Shown: piece by piece, positions 25,054-32,820 of the stretch | How positions within the stretch are numbered: position 1 is the stretch's first letter | Layout of the letters: each line of letters begins with the position of its first letter | Assembly: GCA_046518185.1 (NCBI GenBank) | Contig: JBKGRZ010000011.1 | Coordinates: 22,745 to 86,744 of the forward strand | Source of the DNA: Scandinavium vulneris_A | Lineage (GTDB): Bacteria > Pseudomonadota > Gammaproteobacteria > Enterobacterales > Enterobacteriaceae | Length of the DNA: 64,000 nt | Reading direction: 5' to 3' | The notes under the pieces: generated by a model | Told to the model about the DNA's origin: nothing | Seen by the model: only the letters and a program-made list of their open reading frames with translations | The model's database searches: none | Made by a program: the position numbers and the translations under genes

Positions 25054-27216
25054 ATGGACGTTTCTTACCTGCTCGACAGCCTCAATGACAAACAGCGTGA
25101 AGCCGTGGCGGCATCGCGTACCAACATGCTGGTGCTGGCGGGAGCGGGAAGTGGTAAGACGCGTGTGCTGGTACACCGTATCGCGTGGCTGATGAGCGTG
25201 GAACACTGCTCGCCTTATTCCATCATGGCGGTGACGTTTACCAACAAAGCGGCGGCGGAAATGCGCCACCGTATCGGCCAACTGATGGGCACCACCCAGG
25301 GCGGAATGTGGGTCGGGACCTTCCACGGGCTGGCGCACCGTTTGCTGCGCGCCCACCATCTGGACGCCAATCTGCCGCAGGATTTCCAGATCCTCGACAG
25401 CGAAGATCAGCTGCGTCTGCTCAAGCGCTTGATCAAGGCGATGAACCTCGACGAGAAGCAATGGCCGGCGCGGCAGGCAATGTGGTACATCAACGGCCAG
25501 AAAGATGAAGGGATACGTCCGCATCACATTCAAAGCTACGGCAACCCGGTGGAGCAGACCTGGCAGAAGGTGTATCAGGCCTATCAGGAAGCCTGCGACC
25601 GTGCGGGGCTAGTGGATTTCGCCGAACTGCTGCTGCGTGCCCACGAGCTGTGGCTCAACAAGCCGCACATTCTTCAGCACTATCGAGAGCGTTTTACCAA
25701 TATCCTGGTCGACGAATTCCAGGATACCAACAACATTCAGTACGCGTGGATCCGCCTGCTGGCGGGAGACAGTGGCAAAGTGATGATCGTTGGCGATGAT
25801 GACCAGTCGATTTACGGCTGGCGTGGGGCGCAGGTGGAAAACATCCAGCGCTTCCTGAACGATTTCCCCGGGGCTGAAACCATCCGTCTGGAGCAGAACT
25901 ACCGCTCGACTAACAATATTCTGAGTGCCGCCAACGCCCTGATTGAAAACAACAACGGGCGACTGGGTAAAAAGCTGTGGACCGACGGGGTCGACGGTGA
26001 ACCGATCTCCCTGTACTGCGCCTTCAACGAGCTGGACGAAGCGCGCTTTGTGGTTAACCGGATCAAAACCTGGCAGGACAACGGCGGACAGCTTGAGCAG
26101 TGCGCCATTCTCTATCGCAGCAACGCCCAGTCGCGTGTGCTGGAAGAGGCATTGTTGCAGGTCAGTATGCCGTACCGCATTTATGGCGGGATGCGCTTCT
26201 TCGAACGTCAGGAAATCAAAGACGCGCTCTCCTATCTGCGCCTGATTGCCAACCGCAACGACGATGCGGCGTTCGAACGCGTGGTGAACACCCCGACGCG
26301 TGGCATTGGTGACCGTACTCTCGACGTGGTGCGCCAGGCCTCCCGCGACCGTCAGTTAACGCTGTGGCAGGCCTGCCGTGAACTGCTGAAAGACAAAGCG
26401 CTGGCCGGGCGTGCTGCCAGCGCCTTACAGCGCTTTATGGAACTCATCGACGCCCTGGCACAGGAAACGTCGGACATGCCGCTGCACGTCCAGACCGACC
26501 GGGTAATTAAAGATTCCGGCCTGTTCATGATGTATGAGCAGGAGAAAGGCGAAAAGGGCCAGACACGTATCGAAAACTTAGAGGAACTGGTGACGGCGAC
26601 GCGCCAGTTCAGCTACAACGACGAAGAAGAAGATTTAATGCCGCTGCAGGCATTCCTGTCCCACGCCGCACTGGAAGCGGGCGAAGGGCAGGCGGATACC
26701 TGGCAGGATGCAGTCCAGTTGATGACCCTGCACTCGGCGAAAGGCCTGGAGTTCCCGCAGGTGTTTATCGTCGGCATGGAAGAGGGGATGTTCCCGAGCC
26801 AGATGTCGCTCGATGAGGGCGGTCGACTGGAAGAAGAGCGTCGACTGGCCTACGTCGGTGTCACCCGCGCGATGCAAAAGCTGACCCTGACCTACGCCGA
26901 AACGCGCCGTTTGTACGGCAAAGAAGTCTATCATCGTCCGTCCCGCTTCGTCGGTGAGCTGCCGGAAGCCTGCGTGGAAGAAGTGCGTCTGCGTGCCACC
27001 GTGAGCCGCCCGGTCAGCCATCAGCGGATGGGCACGCCGATGGCGGAAAACGACACCGGCTATAAGCTTGGCCAGCGCGTGCGTCACCCAAAATTTGGCG
27101 AAGGCACCATCGTCAATCTGGAAGGCAGCGGCGAACACAGCCGGTTGCAGGTGGCATTCCAGGGGCAAGGGATCAAATGGCTGGTGGCCGCATATGCGCG
27201 CCTCGAAAACGTGTAA
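25054..27216 (+). CDS. uvrD: DNA helicase II
   Basis: UvrD is the superfamily 1 3'-5' helicase of nucleotide excision and mismatch repair, and it removes RecA filaments. The 720-residue length equals E. coli. Walker A is GAGSGKT with Lys-35, motif II is VDEFQDTN, motif III DDDQSIYGWRGA, motif IV EQNYRST, motif V TLHSAKGLEFP and motif VI VTRAMQKL. The C-terminal Tudor-like KLGQRVRHPKFGEG binds RNA polymerase in E. coli. ATG 25054 (MDVSYLLDSLN) is the family start; ATG 25042 adds four residues. SOS control comes from the LexA box. Confidence 0.98.
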   Translation: MDVSYLLDSLNDKQREAVAASRTNMLVLAGAGSGKTRVLVHRIAWLMSVEHCSPYSIMAVTFTNKAAAEMRHRIGQLMGTTQGGMWVGTFHGLAHRLLRAHHLDANLPQDFQILDSEDQLRLLKRLIKAMNLDEKQWPARQAMWYINGQKDEGIRPHHIQSYGNPVEQTWQKVYQAYQEACDRAGLVDFAELLLRAHELWLNKPHILQHYRERFTNILVDEFQDTNNIQYAWIRLLAGDSGKVMIVGDDDQSIYGWRGAQVENIQRFLNDFPGAETIRLEQNYRSTNNILSAANALIENNNGRLGKKLWTDGVDGEPISLYCAFNELDEARFVVNRIKTWQDNGGQLEQCAILYRSNAQSRVLEEALLQVSMPYRIYGGMRFFERQEIKDALSYLRLIANRNDDAAFERVVNTPTRGIGDRTLDVVRQASRDRQLTLWQACRELLKDKALAGRAASALQRFMELIDALAQETSDMPLHVQTDRVIKDSGLFMMYEQEKGEKGQTRIENLEELVTATRQFSYNDEEEDLMPLQAFLSHAALEAGEGQADTWQDAVQLMTLHSAKGLEFPQVFIVGMEEGMFPSQMSLDEGGRLEEERRLAYVGVTRAMQKLTLTYAETRRLYGKEVYHRPSRFVGELPEACVEEVRLRATVSRPVSHQRMGTPMAENDTGYKLGQRVRHPKFGEGTIVNLEGSGEHSRLQVAFQGQGIKWLVAAYARLENV

Positions 27217-27303
27217 CATTAAGAAATACATCATATTTTCTTAACGTTCTGCTAGTCTTATAAGTCAGAGAGGGTGAAAAGCTCTCTGGCGCTTCGCTGT
27301 TTG

Positions 27304-27332
27304 TTGACGCTTCATTTAGGCTGGCGTAACAT
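27304..27332 (+). promoter_or_regulatory. corA promoter
   Basis: TTGACG (27304-27309), a 17-base spacer and TAACAT (27327-27332) lie just upstream of the leader ORF. The resulting corA leader is about 230 bases long. The rest of 27217-27303 holds only an AT-rich inverted repeat (TTAAGAAA/TTTCTTAA, 27219-27244) after uvrD. Confidence 0.75.
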
Positions 27333-27364
27333 GCGCGCACGAATACGCTAAGAGGACTGATACC

Positions 27365-27421
27365 TTGGACACACCCAGTAGATGCTGGCTCAACTTCCTG
27401 CAATCCAGGAACAACTCCTAA
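27365..27421 (+). CDS. Leader peptide upstream of corA (CorL-like)
   Basis: An 18-codon ORF starts with TTG at 27365 (residues TPSRCWLNFLQSRNNS at its end). It is preceded by AGAGGA with eight-base spacing and lies 150 bases upstream of corA in its transcript. In Salmonella, translation of the short leader CorL controls Rho access to the corA mRNA, linking CorA expression to Mg2+ and translation. Position and ribosome-binding site fit that role; the identity with CorL is inferred from context and not from a remembered alignment. Confidence 0.55.
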   Translation: MDTPSRCWLNFLQSRNNS

Positions 27422-27570
27422 GGCTATCACCCGACGCTGATGGCCTTAGAGGTTGTCAGCGACATGCGCTATTCCCGTCGCTCTGAGTCAGGCTTAATGG
27501 TCTGAAACCCCCGATGTTTCTGTGTGCCCACCGTACTGTCCGATAATTTTTTGCATTGGGAGTCCCGGTC

Positions 27571-28521
27571 ATGCTGAGCGCATTTCAACTAGAAAACAAT
27601 CGCTTAACGCGACTCGAGTCTGATGATATCAAGCATCTGGCCAGTTCAGTCTGGGTAGATTTGGTTGAGCCAGACGATGAAGAACGTCATCGCGTACAGA
27701 CAGAACTGGGCCAGAACCTGGCGACACGACCAGAGCTGGAAGACATCGAGGCGTCAGCCCGTTTCTTCGAAGACGAAGACGGCCTGCACATCCACTCCTT
27801 CTTCTTCTTCGAAGATGCCGATGACCACGCGGGGAACTCCACCGTGGCGTTCACCATCCGCGAAGGGCGTCTGTTCACCCTGCGCGAGCGCGAACTGCCA
27901 GCGTTCCGCCTGTACCGTATGCGTGCCCGTAACCAGGAGCTGGTCGACGGCAACGCGTTTGAGCTGTTGCTCGATCTGTTCGAAACCAAAATCGAACAGC
28001 TGGCGGATGAAATCGAAAACATCTACAGCGATCTGGAAAAGCTGAGCCGCGTGATCATGGAAGGCCATCAGGGCGACGAATACGACGAAGCGCTGTCGAC
28101 CCTGGCGGAGCTGGAAGATATCGGCTGGAAGGTCCGTTTGTGTCTGATGGATACTCAGCGCGCGCTGAACTTCCTGGTGCGCAAGGCACGGTTGCCAGCA
28201 GTTCAGCTTGAGCAAGCGCGGGAGATCCTGCGAGATATCGAATCCCTGCTGCCGCACAACGAATCCCTGTTCCAGAAGGTAAACTTCCTGATGCAGGCGG
28301 CGATGGGCTTTATCAACATCGAGCAGAACCGCATCATCAAGATCTTCTCGGTGGTATCGGTGGTGTTCCTGCCGCCGACGCTGGTGGCCTCGAGCTATGG
28401 GATGAACTTTGAGTTTATGCCCGAGCTGCACTGGAGCTTCGGTTATCCGGGGGCGATTATCTTCATGATCCTCGCAGGGCTCGCGCCGTACCTCTACTTC
28501 AAGCGTAAGAACTGGCTTTAA
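27571..28521 (+). CDS. corA: Magnesium/cobalt/nickel transporter CorA
   Basis: CorA forms a pentameric Mg2+ channel in the inner membrane. It has 316 residues, equal to E. coli. A large, acidic cytoplasmic funnel is followed by two C-terminal transmembrane helices. The signature GMN is at residues 277-279 (YGMNFEFMPEL), and the basic tail ends FKRKNWL. ATG 27571 is used; a start at 27556 would add five residues. The last 23 bases overlap the convergent PhnD-like gene. Confidence 0.98.
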   Translation: MLSAFQLENNRLTRLESDDIKHLASSVWVDLVEPDDEERHRVQTELGQNLATRPELEDIEASARFFEDEDGLHIHSFFFFEDADDHAGNSTVAFTIREGRLFTLRERELPAFRLYRMRARNQELVDGNAFELLLDLFETKIEQLADEIENIYSDLEKLSRVIMEGHQGDEYDEALSTLAELEDIGWKVRLCLMDTQRALNFLVRKARLPAVQLEQAREILRDIESLLPHNESLFQKVNFLMQAAMGFINIEQNRIIKIFSVVSVVFLPPTLVASSYGMNFEFMPELHWSFGYPGAIIFMILAGLAPYLYFKRKNWL

Positions 28522-29233
28522 GTATCACGTCATAATCACGGCGGCTGGCCGGACTGAAGCCGCCGATCAGCAACGGCTCTGCAATCTCTGCCTCATTGGC
28601 AATCTCCGTTAATGCCTCGCGCAATGCGTTCAGCGTCTGCGCCGAGGTGTGGCGCGAGGCGATCAGCGGCAGACCCGGGGTTAACGCCGTTTCACCCATC
28701 ACGGTGAGGCCCGTCAGCGCCTGCGGTTCATAACGCGCCAACAGCGCCAGGCTTACGCAGTCGATGGCGGCGATATCCGCCGCGCCGCGTTGCAACGCAC
28801 TCAGCGACTGGCTGTGGCTGCCGGTCCATACAATCGAACGGAAAAAGGCATCGTCGTGTCCGACGCTATTGCGCAGGGCGTGATAGCCCGACTGCGAATC
28901 TTTCGAATTGCAGGCCGCGACCTGCCCGCGAAAATCGCGCACTGTTTTGCCCGCCTCGGCCTGACGGACGACCAGCAGGCTGCGATAGTTGATGCCTTCG
29001 CAGCCTGGCGCGGTGTAGTGGAAACAGCCGACCACCTGCACATCGGGCAACAGCGTCACCAGCGGGTAGCCGCAGGTCTGGCTCAGCAGTAAATCGTCAC
29101 GCTGCCAGTGTGCGAGCAGGTCCGTCGGGCGCTGAAACCGGGCGTCAGGAAAACGACGCTGTATCGCCGCCGCCAGCGCATCGGTGCCCGCCGGATGAAC
29201 GTCATACATCGGAAACGCGAAATTAACGGCCAT
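28499..29233 (-). CDS. PhnD-like phosphate/phosphonate-type substrate-binding domain protein
   Basis: The 244-residue protein resembles the PhnD/TauA-type periplasmic-binding fold (a DUF/PF12974-like family): PTDLLAHWQRDDLLLSQTCGYPL, then CNSKDSQSGYHALRNSV, which is the ligand-binding SxSGY segment, then RGAADIAAIDCVSLALL. No signal peptide is visible at the MAVNFAFPMYD start and no ABC permease or ATPase gene lies nearby, so transport is not supported by context. It overlaps the desaturase gene upstream by 11 bases (one operon), and its 3' end overlaps corA by 23 bases. The pair occupies the site of yigF/yigG in K-12. Function unknown. Confidence 0.8.
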   Translation of the reverse strand: MAVNFAFPMYDVHPAGTDALAAAIQRRFPDARFQRPTDLLAHWQRDDLLLSQTCGYPLVTLLPDVQVVGCFHYTAPGCEGINYRSLLVVRQAEAGKTVRDFRGQVAACNSKDSQSGYHALRNSVGHDDAFFRSIVWTGSHSQSLSALQRGAADIAAIDCVSLALLARYEPQALTGLTVMGETALTPGLPLIASRHTSAQTLNALREALTEIANEAEIAEPLLIGGFSPASRRDYDVILKASSYA

Positions 29234-30209
29234 GCTGTGGGTCCTCTGAACGTCCAGGATGCACGGTCACATCCACCGGGCGAAAACGGTAGTTGCGCCA
29301 CCATTCCCGATAACCTTTCACCACAAACCCCTGATTGCGCTGGGCGTAACGTTCTTTATCGCGCAGCCAGACTTTGCGCAGGCCGTACCACGGCACGCCC
29401 GGCAGGTCGTGATGTACCGAATGATAGTTCAGATTGAGGAACAACAGCCGCCATGGCAGTGAGGTTTCGGTGATGGCGGAGCGAGCCAGCGGATCGTCGG
29501 CGGCCCGATGTTCAAGGAATGAGCGGATTTTAGTGATCGCCAGCGCCGGATAACTCACCGCCAGCAGATACCATACTGGCGAAAAACCATTGTGCTGTAG
29601 CCAGGCGAACACCAGCCCCAGCAAGATGAAATGCACCAGCCACATCGCCATCGCCCGACGTTCTGCCTGGCGAAACGACGCCACCATCCCCACAAGCACG
29701 CCACCGATATCCAGCCCCGGGGCCAGCAGCAGGCGGCCAATAAACGTATTTCGCAGATGAATGGCCCGCTGCTGCCAGGCGCTAAACCGCTGCCAGCGCT
29801 CGGCGGAAAAGTAGTAGGTTTCAGGATCTTCTCCGGGCATGGTCAGGAGCTGATTACGGTGATGCGCCAGATGCGAATCACGGTACAGGCCGTAGGGATA
29901 CCACACCGCCAACGGCAGCAGGCCGAATAGCTGGTTAACCCGAGGCCAGCGCGTCGGGTGTCCGTGTATAAGCTCGTGCTGGAGTGATAAATACCAGGTG
30001 GTGAACAGGATCAGCAGCGCCGTTGAGGCGAAAAGCCCCAGTTCGGCGTTGAACGCCAGGGTGACAAACCAGCCGCTGTAGACCGTGAGCATCAACAGCC
30101 AGGTGGGGAGTTCACTGCGCCATAGCCAGCTTCTGGCGAGCAGGCGCACCGCGCTGCGCTGCTCATCGTGCAGCCAGGCAGAACGTCGGGCGGGATCAGG
30201 TATCAGCAT
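29223..30209 (-). CDS. Membrane fatty-acid desaturase family protein
   Basis: The 328-residue integral-membrane protein has the histidine boxes of the membrane di-iron desaturase/hydroxylase family: HELIHGH (His-78, -82, -84), HLAHH (113, 116, 117) and HSVHH (263, 266, 267). An extra His-234 (FLEHR) may be a ligand. Three or four hydrophobic blocks (residues 36-72, 93-108, 160-178, 187-223) flank the boxes. It probably desaturates or hydroxylates a lipid substrate in the inner membrane with O2 and an electron donor; the exact substrate cannot be told. It is co-transcribed with the PhnD-like gene (11-base overlap). E. coli lacks this gene here. A hairpin abuts the ATG. Confidence 0.88.
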   Translation of the reverse strand: MLIPDPARRSAWLHDEQRSAVRLLARSWLWRSELPTWLLMLTVYSGWFVTLAFNAELGLFASTALLILFTTWYLSLQHELIHGHPTRWPRVNQLFGLLPLAVWYPYGLYRDSHLAHHRNQLLTMPGEDPETYYFSAERWQRFSAWQQRAIHLRNTFIGRLLLAPGLDIGGVLVGMVASFRQAERRAMAMWLVHFILLGLVFAWLQHNGFSPVWYLLAVSYPALAITKIRSFLEHRAADDPLARSAITETSLPWRLLFLNLNYHSVHHDLPGVPWYGLRKVWLRDKERYAQRNQGFVVKGYREWWRNYRFRPVDVTVHPGRSEDPQHGR

Positions 30210-30258
30210 CCGGCTTCACATCTCAAGGGGGTTATCCGCTGAAGATGTGAGAAGCCGG
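30210..30258 (-). promoter_or_regulatory. Hairpin directly against the desaturase start codon
   Basis: In the minus-strand RNA, CCGGCTTC-TC-ACATCT pairs with AGATGT-GAAGCCGG (8 bp, a 2-base bulge, 6 bp) around a 19-base loop, and the stem ends on the base before the ATG. The stem contains the only weakly purine-rich stretch that could serve as ribosome-binding site, so folding should hinder initiation. The structure is seen; the regulatory role is inferred. Confidence 0.6.
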
Positions 30259-30287
30259 TTGAAATAACAAAGAATTTAACTGGATGA

Positions 30288-30310
30288 GCTTTGCCGCTTT
30301 CCGGCAAAGC
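30288..30310. other. Palindromic hairpin downstream of rarD
   Basis: GCTTTGCCG and CGGCAAAGC form a perfect 9-bp stem with a 5-base loop, eight bases past the rarD stop. Neither strand has a T-run after it, so it may be a Rho-dependent or stabilising 3' hairpin for rarD. Confidence 0.6.
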
Positions 30311-30318
30311 CTGAGGAG

Positions 30319-31212
30319 TCAGCGTTTTGGCGTACGACGCAGGGTGTACAGCGCATCGAAAACAAATACCGCCAGCGCCACCCAAATAAAGGCGAAGGTA
30401 ACCATTTTATCCGCACCCGGGGTTTCACCGTAAAAGACCACCGCGAGGATAAACATCAGCGTCGGGCCAATGTACTGGAAGAAGCCCAGGGTCGACAGGC
30501 GCAGTTTGGTGGCCGCCCCGGTGAAGCACAGCAGCGGAATGGTGGTGACCACGCCGGCGGCCATCAGCAGCAGGTTCAGCGACCACGGATTTTGCCCCAT
30601 ATGGCTGGTGGCGCTGTCGGCAATGCCGAACAGATAAATCGCCGCCACGGGCAGCAACCACAGGGTTTCAACCAGCATCCCGGTCTGCGCATCGACGGCA
30701 ATTTTCTTGCGCACCAGGCCATAGAACGCAAAGCTGAACGCCAGCCCAAGGGCGATAATCGGCAGTGAGCCAAAGGTCCAGAGCTGAACCAGTACGCCAC
30801 AGGTGGCGAGGAATACCGCTACCCACTGCATTCTGCGGAATCGCTCCCCGAGGAAAAGCATCCCCAGCACAATATTCACCAGCGGGTTAATGAAGTAGCC
30901 GAGGCTCGCTTCCAGCATATGCTGGTTATTCACCGCCCAGATAAACAGCAGCCAGTTGCCGCCAATCAGCACCGCCGACAGCGCCAGCAGGAAAATCTTC
31001 TTCGGCGTCTGGCACAGTCGCTTGATGCCGTCCCACTGACGGCTGACGGTAATCAGCGCCACCATAAAGAAGAACGACCAGATGATGCGGTGCGTCAGAA
31101 TTTCATCGGCGGGAACGTAGTGGATAACTTTGAAGTACGCCGGTGCTACGCCCCAAATAAAATAAGCGGCAAGAGCGAGAAACACGCCCTGCCGCGTTTG
31201 TTTAGCATCCAT
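30319..31212 (-). CDS. rarD: EamA-family permease RarD
   Basis: RarD is an inner-membrane protein of the drug/metabolite transporter superfamily with ten predicted helices (two EamA halves). The substrate is unknown, although the family name comes from a chloramphenicol-sensitivity link. The 297-residue length matches E. coli (296). Typical sequence features are LALAAYFIWGVAPAYFKVI, GYFINPLVNIVLGMLFLGER and QYIGPTLMFILAVVFYGE. It follows yigI on the minus strand after 50 bases, probably in one transcript. Confidence 0.94.
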   Translation of the reverse strand: MDAKQTRQGVFLALAAYFIWGVAPAYFKVIHYVPADEILTHRIIWSFFFMVALITVSRQWDGIKRLCQTPKKIFLLALSAVLIGGNWLLFIWAVNNQHMLEASLGYFINPLVNIVLGMLFLGERFRRMQWVAVFLATCGVLVQLWTFGSLPIIALGLAFSFAFYGLVRKKIAVDAQTGMLVETLWLLPVAAIYLFGIADSATSHMGQNPWSLNLLLMAAGVVTTIPLLCFTGAATKLRLSTLGFFQYIGPTLMFILAVVFYGETPGADKMVTFAFIWVALAVFVFDALYTLRRTPKR

Positions 31213-31262
31213 GGGAAAATCCGTTACTGATAAGTAAAGGGATGTTACCCGATTTTACCGAT

Positions 31263-31730
31263 TCAACCCACCATATAAGTGGCGGTTGCACTGGCGATAT
31301 AAACCTGCTCTTCGTTGTGCAATTCCACGCGCGCCACGGCGACTTTATTGCCCGCGCGCAGCAGGCTGCTGGTGGCGGTGAAGCGGTTGCCACGCCCCGG
31401 ACGCAGGTAGTCTACGCGCAAATCAATGGTGCCCATCCGCGATAAACGCTGGCGCAATTCATCTTCGTTAATGGTGTCGTGTCGGGTAAGGGTGCTGCCG
31501 ACGCACACCAGGCCTGCGGCAACGTCCAGCGCCGAGGCGATCACCCCGCCGTGAAGAATACTCTGCGCCCAGTTGCCGACCATCATCGGCTGGTTGTTAA
31601 AACTCAGCTGGGCAAAGGATTTTTCGTAACGTTCCAGCTCCAGACCCAGCGCGCGGTTAAACGGCATGTGATAGACAAAGATATCGCCAACCAGCTTTAG
31701 CGCGGCTTCGGCGGTCAATTCTGCGGACAT
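31263..31730 (-). CDS. yigI: PaaI-type acyl-CoA thioesterase YigI
   Basis: This is a 155-residue hotdog-fold protein. The catalytic-region motif is HGGVIASALDVAAGL, with the Asp that activates water in this thioesterase class. The E. coli orthologue is reported as a medium/long-chain acyl-CoA thioesterase. The start MSAELTAEAALKLVGDIF is preceded by CAGGTGC. It is divergent from pldA across 155 bases and upstream of rarD. Confidence 0.94.
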   Translation of the reverse strand: MSAELTAEAALKLVGDIFVYHMPFNRALGLELERYEKSFAQLSFNNQPMMVGNWAQSILHGGVIASALDVAAGLVCVGSTLTRHDTINEDELRQRLSRMGTIDLRVDYLRPGRGNRFTATSSLLRAGNKVAVARVELHNEEQVYIASATATYMVG

Positions 31731-31885
31731 AGCACCTGTTCCATTGGTTAATGAATTGTTGATTTTATGCCTATGATTTGTTGATTTCTACTTTCGGAAA
31801 CGATAACCGCGCAAGAAGTGGATAAGTATGTAAAATGACCTCCGATTCATAATTCAAAAATAAATTTCATCAGGAGAATTTCGCA

Positions 31886-32755
31886 ATGCGAACCAGGCTG
31901 GGTTGGTTACTGGCAGTAGCAGGGCTGCCGCTTTCCGTATCTGCGCAGGAAGCGACAATAAAAGATGTCCATGATACGCCCGCCGTGCGTGGCAGCATCA
32001 TTGCTAACATGCTGCAAGAACATGACAATCCGTTCACGCTTTACCCGTATGAGAGCAATTACGTTATTTACACCGCGACCAGCGACATGAACAAAGAAGC
32101 CATTAAGAGCTACAACTGGTCGGATAATGCGCGTAAGGACGAGGTGAAATTCCAGCTGAGTTTAGCCTTCCCGCTGTGGCGTGGCATTTTGGGTAATAAC
32201 TCGGTGCTGGGTGCGTCGTATACCCAGAAATCCTGGTGGCAGCTGTCTAACACCGAAGAGTCGGCCCCGTTCCGCGAAACCAACTACGAGCCACAGGTAT
32301 TCCTCGGCTTTGCCACCGATTATGAGTTTGCTGGCTGGACGCTGCGCGACGTCGAATTTGGCTATAACCATGACTCCAACGGTCGTTCCGACCCAACATC
32401 CCGCAGCTGGAACCGCCTTTACACCCGCCTGATGGCGCAAAACGGCAACTGGCTGGTGGAAGTGAAACCATGGTATGTGATTGGTTCGACGGACGATAAC
32501 CCGGACATCACCAAATACATGGGCTACTACCAGCTCAAAATTGGCTATCAGCTGGGTGACGCGATCCTGAGTGCCAAAGGCCAATACAACTGGAACACCG
32601 GTTACGGCGGCGCGGAACTCGGCCTGAGCTATCCGGTGACCAAACACGTGCGGCTCTACACTCAGGTGTACAGCGGTTACGGCGAGTCGCTGATCGATTA
32701 CAACTTCAACCAGACGCGTGTCGGTGTCGGCGTAATGCTCAACGATCTGTTTTAA
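31886..32755 (+). CDS. pldA: Outer-membrane phospholipase A
   Basis: PldA is a Ca2+-dependent 12-stranded beta-barrel phospholipase A1/A2 that removes mislocalised phospholipids from the outer leaflet. The 289-residue precursor has a Sec signal peptide of about 20 residues (MRTRLGWLLAVAGLPLSVSA). The catalytic His-162 and Ser-164 are in YNHDSNGRSDPTSRSWNR, with the Asn in SWNR completing the triad. The C-terminal Phe of the last strand (NDLF) is a BAM signal. A terminator follows at 32774. Confidence 0.97.
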   Translation: MRTRLGWLLAVAGLPLSVSAQEATIKDVHDTPAVRGSIIANMLQEHDNPFTLYPYESNYVIYTATSDMNKEAIKSYNWSDNARKDEVKFQLSLAFPLWRGILGNNSVLGASYTQKSWWQLSNTEESAPFRETNYEPQVFLGFATDYEFAGWTLRDVEFGYNHDSNGRSDPTSRSWNRLYTRLMAQNGNWLVEVKPWYVIGSTDDNPDITKYMGYYQLKIGYQLGDAILSAKGQYNWNTGYGGAELGLSYPVTKHVRLYTQVYSGYGESLIDYNFNQTRVGVGVMLNDLF

Positions 32756-32773
32756 ACGTTGCACTCTTGCTCT

Positions 32774-32803
32774 CAGGCGCTGAAAATAGCGCCTGTTTTT
32801 ATT
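32774..32803 (+). terminator. pldA terminator
   Basis: CAGGCGC and GCGCCTG form a 7-bp stem followed by five Ts, 18 bases after the pldA stop and upstream of the recQ start. Confidence 0.88.
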
Positions 32804-32820
32804 TCAGAATCGGGGTGAGC

